Positions 30,278 to 39,401 of a stretch of 64,000 nt of DNA are shown here, piece after piece (the first letter of the stretch is position 1; every line of letters begins with the position of its first letter). The stretch spans positions 45,014,883-45,078,882 of the forward strand of contig CM059196.1 of NCBI GenBank assembly GCA_030323885.1, in the 5' to 3' direction. The notes below the pieces were generated by a model. It was not told the origin of the DNA and ran no database searches. It was given only the letters and a program-made list of their open reading frames with translations. The stretch is from Branchipolynoe longqiensis (taxonomy: Eukaryota; Annelida; Polychaeta; Phyllodocida; Polynoidae). The position numbers and the translations under genes were made by a program.

Positions 30278-32451
30278 GAAATATTCTTTTGAATGACAGT
30301 TCTTAACGGTTTTGTCATGTTAGCCATGTTTGGAATAAATTTACTAACATATCCTATCATACCTAAAAATCGGTGTACCCCTGCTTTATCGGTAGGACTG
30401 GGCATGTCAATAATTGCTTGTATTCTATCATTGTTGGGCTTTAGGCCATCTGAGCTAATGACGTGTCCCACATAATTAACACTTTTTCTGCAAATTTTAG
30501 ATTTCTTAGGGTTTAGTTTTAGATTCACTTTTCTGGCACGCTTTAAAACTGCTTCTAATCTTAAATTATGTTCCTGTTCTGTACTACCATGTACTAAAAT
30601 GTCATCTGATATGACACTAACACCTGGCATCCCTTTTAGAATTTCGTTCATCTCTTCAATAAATATATCTCCTGCAGTCTTTATTCCAAATGGCAATCTA
30701 GTATATCTGTATCTCCCCCAAGGGGTATTAAATGTACATAGCTCAGAACTCTCCCTGTCTAATTCAATTTGCCAATATCCGCTTTGTGCATCTAATACTG
30801 AGAAATATTTAGCTCCATGCAATTTAGCTACGACTTCTTCGACTGTTCTGACCGGATATGGTCCTCTTAAAATTGCTTTATTGAGTTTTGTTGGGTCTAG
30901 GCAAATTCTTAATTTTCCAGGTTTACGGACTATTGTTATTGAATTAACCCAAGGGGTTGGACTGGTTTGTTTGACAATGACTCCTAATTTGACCATGCGT
31001 TCTAACTCTTTTTGGACATCATTGTCTATGGACAAAGGTATTCTTCGAGGAGGGTCTATAACAGGAGTGACATTTTTATCAATATATATTTTAGCATTAA
31101 CCTTAATTAATCCTAAACCTTCAAACACGTCATAATATTTCATTACCATTTTATCTGCTTCCTGGGAAGGTTTCACATTCAAAGTGTCCAGTCTTGCTAA
31201 TAGTCCTAACTTAACACAGGCTTGTTTGCCTATGATCGCACTGCCGGCATCTGTTACTTGAAATTTTAATTCATGACCATTAAGTTTTAACATTGTTTCT
31301 CCCGTAGGCGTAATTCTATGTCCTCCGTATGTGATTAGGTGACACGTAGATGTCTTTAATTCAGCACCATGCAGTTGTTTGTATACTGCCAAAGGTAAAA
31401 TGTTGGCCTCAGATCCAGTATCTAATTTAAATGATACTTCCACATCATCAATTACAAACATCACAAACCATAGGTCCTTGTCCTCAATATCCACATCATG
31501 GATTGATCCGACAAATAAATCATAGTTATCAGGGTCTTGTTGACGTTCGTGATCGTGTCTGCTGTACTGGTCTGTCATGATCCGGCCATCGTCCATCTCT
31601 GGATGAACGTTAATTTCATATATTGGTGCTGTTTGTTGCTTCTTTTGCTGTAAATGGCACATTTTTACAAAATGTCCAATTCGTCGACAACCGAGGCATT
31701 CTTTACCTCGGGCGGGACATTTTCCATCTTGGTGTTTATATCCGCATCGTCCACAATTGTTCACGTCCATCTTGCGGCCTTGTTGGTAACGACTTGTTGA
31801 TGCCTGTCTCCATGGAGATGTCCTGGTCGCCTGTTCATCTCTTCGTCTGTAGCCATGAGATATCATATCCACTTCACTCGTTGAAGACATTTGTACTTGT
31901 GAAGATTTGTTTTCACTCAACCGACATAATTGAATACACTGTTCCAATGACAACTGAGGTGCTTGTAGTAATCGATTTCGTAGTTCATTGTCTTTTATCC
32001 CACATACGATCCGATCGCACAACAGAGACGCTTCTAACTGCCCGTAGCAACAAAACTGTACGCGATGCTTTAATTCGCGAATGTACGTGTCCATTGTCTC
32101 ACTTGTCTGGTTTAAAGAGTTGAAGTCATACCTTATCACGGTGATATTAGTTTTTCCTTCACAGTATGTTGAGAAAGCCTTTATTAATGGTCCTATCTTG
32201 TCCTTGTCACCAGTCTCAAACTCGAATGTACGGTGAACCTTTTGTGCCTCACCACCAGCAACATGGAGCAGTACACAGCACTGTACTTTTTCTGGCTTTG
32301 TTCCTATGCCGGCTGCTATCGCGTATATCTCGTATGAATGCAACCATGATCTCCAGTTTATGGCCATTCGTTCATCTAAATTCAATGGTCCAGGGGGTCT
32401 TAATCCATGAAGCGCCATATCTGCTGTATCACCCGTAACATCTGACACCAT
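30220..32451 (-). CDS. gag-pol: gypsy Gag-protease-RT polyprotein, first frame (743 aa)
   Basis: Residues 1-230 are Gag. Two zinc knuckles follow: CX2CX3HX4C at 233-245 and CX2CX4HX4C at 252-265. An aspartic protease DTGS is at 344-347, with the second-half word AIIGKQ near 405. Reverse transcriptase spans about 480-690: LDAQSGYWQ (catalytic D554), RLPFGIK near 585, and SDD at 615-617, where the usual aromatic residue of the YXDD box is Ile (ISDD). The first ATG at 32449-32451 is made by the last LTR base plus the primer site; Met12 (32416-32418) may be the true start. The frame stops at 30220 just after RT, inside the RNase H lead-in. Confidence 0.92.
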   Translation of the reverse strand: MVSDVTGDTADMALHGLRPPGPLNLDERMAINWRSWLHSYEIYAIAAGIGTKPEKVQCCVLLHVAGGEAQKVHRTFEFETGDKDKIGPLIKAFSTYCEGKTNITVIRYDFNSLNQTSETMDTYIRELKHRVQFCCYGQLEASLLCDRIVCGIKDNELRNRLLQAPQLSLEQCIQLCRLSENKSSQVQMSSTSEVDMISHGYRRRDEQATRTSPWRQASTSRYQQGRKMDVNNCGRCGYKHQDGKCPARGKECLGCRRIGHFVKMCHLQQKKQQTAPIYEINVHPEMDDGRIMTDQYSRHDHERQQDPDNYDLFVGSIHDVDIEDKDLWFVMFVIDDVEVSFKLDTGSEANILPLAVYKQLHGAELKTSTCHLITYGGHRITPTGETMLKLNGHELKFQVTDAGSAIIGKQACVKLGLLARLDTLNVKPSQEADKMVMKYYDVFEGLGLIKVNAKIYIDKNVTPVIDPPRRIPLSIDNDVQKELERMVKLGVIVKQTSPTPWVNSITIVRKPGKLRICLDPTKLNKAILRGPYPVRTVEEVVAKLHGAKYFSVLDAQSGYWQIELDRESSELCTFNTPWGRYRYTRLPFGIKTAGDIFIEEMNEILKGMPGVSVISDDILVHGSTEQEHNLRLEAVLKRARKVNLKLNPKKSKICRKSVNYVGHVISSDGLKPNNDRIQAIIDMPSPTDKAGVHRFLGMIGYVSKFIPNMANMTKPLRTVIQKNISWHWDVDQEEAFQNLKKIC
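30228..30235 (-). other. A8 homopolymer at the frame break
   Basis: Eight T on the plus strand (A8 in coding sense) lie in the overlap of the two frames. A one-step slip here connects them. It may be a replication slip, an assembly homopolymer error, or a -1 frameshift site of A-AAA-AAA type. Its place between RT and RNase H is unusual for a programmed site. Confidence 0.75.
32432..32450 (-). other. Primer-binding site (tRNA-Leu-like)
   Basis: Directly after the 5' LTR the minus strand reads TGGTGTCAGATGTTACGGG. The TGGTGTCAGA start is complementary to the CCA-tailed end of many tRNA-Leu species. The tRNA identity is from memory of related elements. Confidence 0.75.
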
Positions 32452-32588
32452 GTAATGTATATGTGGACACCGTGAGTTCTTGTTACGTAACTGACTTTAT
32501 TAGGAAGCCTTGATCATGACGTCATACAGGTAATACGTCATACAGGTAATACGGTTCGGGGGTGTTCGGGTAACTACAATACATCACA
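32451..32588 (-). repeat. 5' LTR of the gypsy element
   Basis: 138 bp, TG...CA on both strands. Contains a tandem repeat of TATTACCTGTATGACG and a CRE palindrome TGACGTCA at 32517-32524, which could drive transcription. AATAAA in reverse lies at 32496-32501. No TATA box is evident. Confidence 0.95.
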
Positions 32589-33345
32589 GGTAGGGGTGCA
32601 AACCAACCCTATGTAAAAGCTGTCGAAAATGCGGGTCAAAGAATTGAGAGCCTAATTTCACAATCTACGAAGCAACAATGATTCTTTAAATATGTCTTAT
32701 TGATAGCCCGCTACCTTTGAGTTGAAAATTGTAATATAATATCTAGTTTAATAAGATTTAAAAGTGAAATCGACAGTGTTCTGTGGCCGCCATCCTGTCT
32801 TTTTGCATGCTCTCCCATTTCACCAACTCTGTGCCTATAGAAGTATCCATTTGATACTGGATGCAGCCATTCTCCTCTCTGTTCCATACTAAAGCTATTT
32901 TCGCCTGTATTTAGACTACGTTGTCGTTCACCCGTGTACTGCGAGTACCAGGTGAATCCTTTATCTAAGGCTTCGCATGCGGAAGATGGGGAGCTTGCGA
33001 GTTTGATTCCCGGTCGAGTCAAACCAATGACTTAAAAACGTATACTTGTTCTTTCCTAGCCTGGTGCTCGGCATTATTAGGATAGGGCAAGGGATGGTTA
33101 GCTTGGTGTCAGGATAATGTGACTGAGTGGGATATTGGGTCATGGTGCCAGCAGCCTGATTTCCCAGTGGGGCAGCACTATAAAATTGCCATGAATGCGT
33201 ACTGTCACAAGTCGGGCCCCGTCCTGATATGACCTTAGATGCTGCTAGGATGTAAAACAACAACAAAAACAAACAAACAACAAACAGGACTGGTTAGTTC
33301 AGCATCAGGATAATGTGACTGAGTATGAAATCAGGCTATGGTAAC

Positions 33346-34012
33346 CTGGTCTCTGCTCTACTCATATTGGAGTGTCCCCTCTTAAAATTCGTTACAGTAC
33401 ATTGTCTATTGTAGTAAATTAAATATTGAATTCATCGTGTAGTGTATCCTTACCCTTCATCACAGCAATGTCTGGTATAGAAGTGTAGCTGGTGAAAATA
33501 TATTACATTGACCATTTATCTTTAATAGAAACGTATAGTGAAAGCTGGATTTTTGACTGTTTGCAATCAACAAACACTTACAAGCCATAAACAGGAAGGA
33601 AGAAAACCTAAATTATTACTAAAACAACATTCAGAAGATTTAAATCAAATTGGACTAGTGCTGCCCGGCGGTGAAAACAAGTGTTAACACACTTATCCGT
33701 TATGAACAAGGTAAATAAATTCATCACTAAAAAGAAAAGAGTTTTATGTATCCAGGAGTTTATCCTTAGCATTAATCACAGCTATGTGTGGTATCGAAGT
33801 GGAGCTGGTGTGAATATCATACAATGTATCATTACCATTAATCCCAGCAGCGTGTGGTATAGAAGTGGAGCTGGTATAAATATATTTTAGTGTCGCATCA
33901 GCATTAATTCTGGCTTATACTTGATTTGCTCCTAATTGGTCCACAATTTGTACCATTGTTACATAACGCCCTATTGTGACGCCAGGCCATTCAAATTACC
34001 TGCCTAGACTCG
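33346..34012. other. No gene; decayed ~64-bp tandem repeat
   Basis: CAGC(A/T)(A/G)TGT-TGGTAT-GAAGTG-AGCTGGT recurs near 33465, 33780 and 33845 at uneven spacing. Otherwise AT-rich. Confidence 0.55.
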
Positions 34013-34040
34013 TTTGTGAATCAGTACGCGCACAAACGAG

Positions 34041-34376
34041 GAACCGGCCGTGGTGGCCGAATCGGTAGAGCGCTGGCCTCCCGTGCGGAAGGTCGGGAGT
34101 TCGGTTCCCAGTCGAGTCAAACCAGTGACCTATAAAATTGATACTTGCCGCTTACTAGCCAGGTGCTCGGCATTAATAGGACAGGGCAAGGACTGGTTAT
34201 CTCAGTGTCAGGATAATGTGACTGAGTGGGATATCGGGTCATGGTGCTGACAGCCTGATTTCCCAGTGGGGCAGCACTATAAAGTCACCATGAGTGTGCA
34301 CTGTCACAAGTCGGCACCCGTCCTGATATGACCTTAGATGTTGCCAGGATGTAAAACTCCAACAACCAACCAACTA
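34041..34376 (+). mobile_element. SINE-1 copy with ~28-bp imperfect target duplication
   Basis: Head GGTGGCCGAATCGGTAGAGC and GGGAGTTCGGTTCCCAGTCG, tail GTAAAACTCCAACAACCAAC. Flanks 34013-34040 and 34377-34404 match with about 4-5 differences, unusually long for a SINE duplication. Confidence 0.9.
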
Positions 34377-34689
34377 TTTGTAAAACAGTACGCGTACAGA
34401 CGAGAACACAATGCTCACCATAGCATTTGCTGGCGATCTGTTGTCGAGCTGTGGGCGATGATTGATATATGTCAACGGGTCAAAGTTCACGCAAAGCCGC
34501 GCATTGTTATATCGACGCCATTTGTCCCACATTAGCGCGGGCTATTCTGGCATATTATTCCACTCTCCGAGGGCGCCCCTGGTGGCAGCTCTGTAAACGA
34601 CTGCACCTGTGCTGGGTTAATTCCATTAATACATCGTGGTGGTCCGGCTTCTCTGCACGGACATGTCGTTCCGAGCAGACTGTTGAACA

Positions 34690-34736
34690 TCCTTGCAACA
34701 TCTAGTATCAAATGAGGACGGGTCACGACTTAGTGA
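34690..34736 (-). mobile_element. SINE-1 3' fragment
   Basis: CCTTGCAACATCTAGTATCA and GACGGGTCACGACTTA match the 3' end in reverse, immediately before another copy. Confidence 0.55.
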
Positions 34737-34744
34737 GTTCGTTG

Positions 34745-35063
34745 GATTGTGTAGTTTTACATCCTGGCAACATCTAGGATCATATCAGGATGGGCCCCGA
34801 CTTGTGACAGTGCACACTCATGGTGACTTTAGATTTATAGTGCTGCCCCACTGGGAAACCCAAGCCATTGGCACCATGACCCGATTTCCCATTCAGGCAC
34901 ATTATCCTGATACTGAGTTATCAGTCCTTGTCCTATTCTATTAATGCTGAGCTCCAAGCTGGGTAGCGGCAAGTATCAATTTTATAAGTCATTGGTTTGA
35001 CTTGCCTTTCGAACTCCTGACAACATGGGAAGAGCCTGTTTCTCAACCGATTCAGCCCCACCA
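34745..35063 (-). mobile_element. SINE-1 copy
   Basis: Complete in outline, from GTAGTTTTACATCCTGGCAAC to a decayed head near 35010-35063. A small ATTTAT insertion lies at about 34830. Confidence 0.85.
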
Positions 35064-35067
35064 AGTC

Positions 35068-35430
35068 TAGATAAAAAATTCACCCGGTACTTCTAGTACA
35101 CAGGTGAAGACCAGCCTTATATAAAAACGGTCGAAAAATCGGGCTAATGAAATGAGTCTTTATGAGAGCCTAATTTCTCAATCTAAGAAGCAACATTTAT
35201 TCTTTGTATATGTCTTCATGTTTACCCACTACTTTTGAGTTGGAAAATATAATAAAACATATACTTTAATGCAATTTAAAAGTGAAATCGATGGCATTCT
35301 CTGGCCGCCATCTTGTCTTTTTGCATTATCTCCCATTTCACCAACTCTGTCCTGATATAAGTAACCATTTGACACTGGTGCCAGGCATTCTACTTCTTGT
35401 TCCATACTAAAGCTATTTTCGTCCGTGTTT
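35068..35430. mobile_element. F9 copy, right end missing
   Basis: Begins TAGATAAAAAATTCACCCGG with the same terminal hairpin. The interior matches the other F9 copies (GCCTAATTTCTCAATCTAAG, TCGATGGCATTCTCTGGCC) and stops at TTTTCGTCCGTGTTTAC, where a SINE-2 begins. Confidence 0.85.
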
Positions 35431-35442
35431 ACATCACCACCA

Positions 35443-35772
35443 CAACACTGGTTGCCGCGACCATGATCCTGTACAAGCTACATGCTGTATAGTTGTTGAA
35501 CCTACCCTGTGTATGTATGTAAGTGCATTGCCTGTATGTATGTAATTGTAAGCATTAAAAGACTTAAAATTCCAGGGGGACGAGTGTAGTGCTCTGCACT
35601 GACCTCTCAGGCAAGGACCCGCATAGACAGATAGGCATGGCTAGTGTGTTGATATCAGGGAGCCTGGGTGGTGTTGTGGTTGGCACAGTGACCCAGAATC
35701 CAGAGAGATGTGGGTTCGAGTCCCCCTCTAGGCACAATAATTCCCATTTTCATCACCCACACGACAGTATCT
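35443..35772 (+). mobile_element. SINE-2 copy
   Basis: Reverse orientation to the 19669 array. GTTGTTGAACCTACCCTGTG and ATTCCAGGGGGACGAGTG are followed by the head GCCTGGGTGGTGTTGTGGTT with B-box GGTTCGAGTCCCC. Confidence 0.8.
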
Positions 35773-35945
35773 AAGCCCACGTTATTATTTTAGGAAGGTT
35801 TGGAGATGTCCCTCTTTCACAAAGCCCTCAGGCTGACTGTATATCCAGGTTGTCTGATTTGGGTTGAGGTTCATCAACCGCTCAGGATAGAACTTATTAT
35901 CCTGGTCACCGCATCAATGTCATGGAGGGCATTTATGCAAATAAA
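35773..35945. other. Spacer between two opposed SINE-2 pieces; nothing recognised
   Basis: About 170 bp with no match elsewhere in the window. Confidence 0.5.
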
Positions 35946-36115
35946 TGGACAAATTAAGCCTAGAGCGGGACTCGAACCCACACTTATGTCTGCCATTCCC
36001 AAGCTACCGTCCTAACCAATAGCAAATCTAGGCTGTCTGACATTATTGCCCTACCCACACCTACCTGTGTATGTGGGATTGCACCTGGAGAAGTGAGTGC
36101 ACTTCACTATAGAAG
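35946..36115 (-). mobile_element. SINE-2 head and part of body
   Basis: CCTAGAGCGGGACTCGAACC and AAATCTAGGC form the head in reverse, then CTACCTGTGTATGTGG. It is inverted relative to the copy just upstream. Confidence 0.75.
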
Positions 36116-36376
36116 TGAGAAAATCTAAGCATACATTCTTCAAGAAAGGCTCGGGAACCAGATTACAGACACACTATCGGATAGATACTGCATCCCTACC
36201 GAATTGCCGACCAATTGCATCGGCATAAAGTCACGTGAGCAATATCTGCGCGCATCATTGGTCCAGAATGGAGCGCACTCACATGCTTGTGTGCGTCTGT
36301 AGTGGGTGGTAGAGGACTGGGGCACAATCGCTCTTTAGGCAGACTAGTTATTTCCTGCAAATACATCATGCTTACT
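36116..36376. other. No gene seen
   Basis: Unique-looking; a short minus-strand frame at 36140-36325 has no domain. Confidence 0.45.
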
Positions 36377-37068
36377 TTAAAGCTGCATAGTCCAATGAAA
36401 GCATCACATCTGCTAATCCAAATCATTGACCTAGATTTTATCCAATATATTCAATATAAAGCTGCATATTCCGATGAAATATCAAATTTTCCAAACCAAA
36501 CTAATTATCTAGATTTGATTTGACATATCTAACTTAGATACTGATGCACTTATTAAGCATTTGTTTCTGCGTAGAAGGCAATACTGAGTCAATTTAACAG
36601 AACATGTTATTGCAGAAGTCTATGGCGTCAAATTTTCCATGTTTGCACTCAAAATATCTCAAAAGTTTACCATTTAAAATAAAATAACTTTGAACTAATG
36701 TAGAGTAAATACTGGTGATCGGTCTAATATATTTATCTCAGAAGAAATACAGAAATTCAAAACTATCGGACTATGCAACTTTAAATACTGGTGTACTTAA
36801 GCATTTCTTCCAGTATATAATGAATACTAAATCAATTTTGTTGGTTCCTGTTATCACTGAAGCCTATCTTATCAGATTGTTGTTATATGCATGCACAAAT
36901 TAATTCGACATGGGTTCACTTGAAATATCACCATCCAAAGTTAGTCATTTATAATCAAATTATTTCAAATTAAAAAGGTAGATATATTAGCCCCCTCGAT
37001 CAACCTAATGGACTTTACTCAAATGAAAATGCCAAGAACCTCAAAACCATCTTACTGTGCAACTTTAA
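36377..37068 (+). mobile_element. TTAA MITE (outer) with a second copy inserted in it
   Basis: The outer copy starts TTAAAGCTGCATAGTCCAATG (36377) and ends CTGTGCAACT-TTAA (37068). It is interrupted at 36455-36784 by another complete member; after it the outer sequence resumes at AATACTGGTGTACTTAAGC. The outer copy is more diverged, as expected if older. Confidence 0.85.
36455..36784 (+). mobile_element. TTAA MITE (inner)
   Basis: Left flank TATA (mutated TTAA), start AAGCTGCATATTCCGATG, end ATCGGACTATGCAACT-TTAA. Confidence 0.85.
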
Positions 37069-37304
37069 CTCTGCTTGGAGATTACAAGGAAGAAGATGGA
37101 TGAGAGTGTGCTTTTGTAATACGTCACAGACCCGCAACCGCACACAGGTTGTAACAACGAGGCAGCTTATCATAACGAGGCCACTTCTACAGGCAAACAA
37201 ATGTTTTGCCAGAGTCACACACTCTCCCTTTCGCCCTCTCACTTTCTCTATTGTTCGCTCTCTCTTTCTTTCTCCGTCTCTCCTAATCTTTCTCGCGTTA
37301 TCCG

Positions 37305-37354
37305 TTCTGATATGACCTGAGATGTTGCCAGGACGTAAAACTCCAACAAACAAT
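37305..37354 (+). mobile_element. SINE-1 3' fragment
   Basis: TTCTGATATGACCTGAGATGTTGCCAGGAC followed by GTAAAACTCCAAC (matching the SINE-1 end) within the pyrimidine tract. Confidence 0.65.
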
Positions 37355-38065
37355 CAACTCTCGCTTTATTGCTCTTTCTCTCGGTCTCCTTTTCTCTCTC
37401 TCTCTCTATATATATATACACTGTAAAACCTTTCTGACCGACCACCTCCACATATGGACCACTCCCCTATATCAATCACTTTATTTCGGTCCCAACAATA
37501 CCATTATAAGGATATTCTAAATCCCTAAACGACCCCCTCCCTAAATTGACCATTTAAAGTCGGTCCCATCGTCGGTCGATTTAGAGAGGTTTTACTGTAT
37601 ATATATATATCACTCTTTCCTTCTATCGATCTGTCTCCCTCGTTTTATCTTTCTCTGTGTGTTCTCATTTTCCCCTTCTATCTTTCTCTGCCCCTTTCTC
37701 ACCCCGTCTCTTTCTCGTTGCCCTTCCCTCTATGCATATGTCTTTATGTATGCCTCCCTTGTTCTCTTCCCCCTTCTCCCTTCTTCTCAGTCTCTCTTCC
37801 TCAAACCCTGCTTCTTTCTGCCCTTTCGCTCGATGTGCCTTCCTTTCGCGGTCCCTCCTCCTCTCTTCTCCCCTGTTTCTCTTTGCTTCCGCTCCCTCTC
37901 GTTCTGCCTACCTGTCCACCTTTCTCGACACGTGTTTCTTTCTCTCCCTTTCTCTCTATGGATCTGTCTTTCTCTAGTCATCTGTATCTCTCTTTGTCCC
38001 CCCCCCCTCTTTCTCTCTCTGTCTCCTTTCCCAACCTCTGTTGCGTTCTCTCTGCCTTTCTCTAG
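37355..38065. repeat. Polypyrimidine tract with pogo-like MITE inside
   Basis: CTTTCTCTCTC-type sequence on both sides of the MITE at 37417-37597. The long open frames at 37657-38120 on both strands are low-complexity artefacts. The tract continues at 38755-38935 after M5. Confidence 0.85.
37417..37597. mobile_element. pogo-like MITE
   Basis: Starts CACTGTAAAACCTTTCTGACC and ends TTTAGAGAGGTTTTACTG-TA, flanked by TA repeats. Confidence 0.8.
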
Positions 38066-38071
38066 GCCTAA

Positions 38072-38751
38072 AGGCCCTGTCACACTAGAACGTAATGACG
38101 TCAGCGTAGGGAGAACGTGAAGAACGTTGAACTTCTCGGCGTAGTATGCAAATTTGGGCAGAAGTTGAACGTGGATGCAACGTAGTGGACGAGAACGTAA
38201 CGTCGGTAAAGCGTAGTGATACCGTCATTCAACGAGAGAGGACAACGTCACTACGTTCACGGAACGTTATGAACGTTATTCCATCGCCAGAAGAACGTTA
38301 CGTGACGTTAGCCACGTCATGATACGTTGAACGTACGTTGAATGCACGTTCTCCTGACGTTCTCCTGACGTTCTCCTGACGTTCTCCTGACGTTCCCATT
38401 AAGCCTCGTAGGCATTTGCAGTCGGTTTAATGTGGGTCAACGTAGTGGAACGTAGTGGAACGTAGTGGAACGTAGTGAGCAGCGTTGGAATAACGTCCGT
38501 TTAACGTCATTGACGTTCACTGAACGTGAACAGAACGTACGGCGAACGTAAACCCTTACGTTCGAGCTACGTGGAAAGTTTTGAACATGTCCAAAACCTT
38601 GACGTAACTCGACGTAACACGACGTAATGTGACGTAGCTCGACGTCATTCTAACATCATTATGACGTCATCATGACGTAACCCAACGTAATGACGAAAAA
38701 TGACCACGTTAGGCTCACGTTGGCTCGTTACGTCGTAGTGTGACAGGGGTA
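38072..38751. mobile_element. M5: TWA-flanked, word-saturated MITE (680 bp)
   Basis: Ends AGGCCCTGTCACACTAGAAC and GTCGTAGTGTGACAGGGG; TAA on the left and TTA on the right (one base differs). The interior contains several exact tandem words (CGTTCTCCTGA four times near 38350-38395; GGAACGTAGT four times near 38450-38480) and dozens of AACGT words. A variant of the M3/M4 palindrome (AAAGTTTTGAACATGTCCAA) lies at about 38575, some 163 bp from the right end. Inserted in a polypyrimidine tract. Confidence 0.85.
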
Positions 38752-38754
38752 TTA

Positions 38755-38935
38755 GGTTCTCTTTCTGTTTGTCTCTCTTTCTATCTTCCTCTTTGTCCTT
38801 CTCTTGTTTCACTCTTTCTCTCTTTACCCCCTTTCTCAAATTATATCTCGCTTTCTTCTTCTCTAGGTCTGACTCTCTCTTTCTGTCTGTCTATCTGTAT
38901 TTCTCTCTTCCCTTCTATCTATCCGAGGATTCCGT
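38755..38935. repeat. Polypyrimidine tract, right part
   Basis: TCTCTTTCTGTTTGTCTCTC continues the tract interrupted by M5. Confidence 0.85.
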
Positions 38936-39401
38936 GATTAGATTTCCTGTCATGTTAGATGTCAATGAAATTCAAAATGGCGATATTTTCAATTTCGCGG
39001 AGATGAACTTGAGAGCACCCTGGCTTATTCAATGCAAAAGAGTGAACTAATCATTTCAAAGCTGAAAGATGATTGTGGATTGAAATCCACAAATATTGGT
39101 GTGTCTTGAAAGGTGTTTTGATTAGTTACTGCATTCATGTGGAATCTCAAATCAAATTTTTTACAATTTAAATTTGGATTTGGCTGAACTAAAGCATTCT
39201 TGCAAACGTCGCTTATTTTTTCTTTGAAATTGCACAAACCGATGGATTTGAGTTTCTACTATATTTGGAAATATATATCACTTATTGGATTGATCGGTGT
39301 AAGTTGCCTTATTTAAGTTTGAAGTAATTTGAATTATATACGGCTAGCTTTGGATATATGTTCTTAAGTGAAAATATTCCAAATTAATTTCAATGTCCAT
39401 A
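38936..39401. other. No gene seen
   Basis: AT-rich, unique-looking; short frames without domains. Confidence 0.5.

Larger units (their letters stand above)
27803..32588 (-). mobile_element. Ty3/gypsy LTR retrotransposon, Steamer/Mag-like, ~4.8 kb
   Basis: Full-length element on the minus strand, in the order LTR, primer site, gag, protease, RT, RNase H, integrase, polypurine tract, LTR. Integrase follows RNase H, which defines Ty3/gypsy over Ty1/copia. Short LTRs, a tRNA-Leu-like primer site, a CCHC pair and no chromodomain or env frame fit the Mag/Steamer branch from family knowledge. The LTRs differ at one of 138 bases, so insertion is recent. GTAGG flanks both sides (27798-27802; 32590-32594) with one extra G at 32589. 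It sits inside an F9 copy. Confidence 0.95.
27768..32967. mobile_element. F9 copy split by the gypsy element
   Basis: Left end TAGATACAAGATTCACCCCG at 27768, right end GGTGAATCCTTTATCTA ending at 32967. AGGCTTCGC is duplicated exactly at 27759-27767 and 32968-32976. Only 35 bp lie left of the gypsy LTR and about 378 bp right of it, together close to the 418-bp intact copy. Relative to 20487-20904 the interior is inverted. Confidence 0.9.
27729..33282 (+). mobile_element. SINE-1 copy split by F9 and gypsy
   Basis: Head start at 27729-27767, remainder at 32977-33282, with B-box GTTTGATTCCCGGTCGAG near 33002 and tail ACAACAACAAAAACAAACAA. Target duplication AGGACTG(C/G)TTAG at about 27717-27728 and 33283-33296. 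Removing 27768-32976 leaves one continuous SINE. Confidence 0.9.
27255..33345 (+). mobile_element. Old SINE-1 copy, host of the nested insertions
   Basis: Three pieces form one decayed SINE-1: about 27255-27329 (head region and AACCAATAACTTACACAATTGG), 27667-27728 (TACTTGTCACTACACAGCC...AGGACTG) and about 33275-33345 (AGGACTGGTTAGTTCAGCATC...). The pieces are separated by SINE-1 copies at 27330 and 27729, each with its own ~12-bp duplication of the host sequence. Confidence 0.75.

Noticed and set aside
38084..38751. M5 word repeats as an array of CRE/ACGT regulatory sites
   Set aside because: The ACGT words are confined between inverted ends with a TWA target and are better explained as element-internal repeats.
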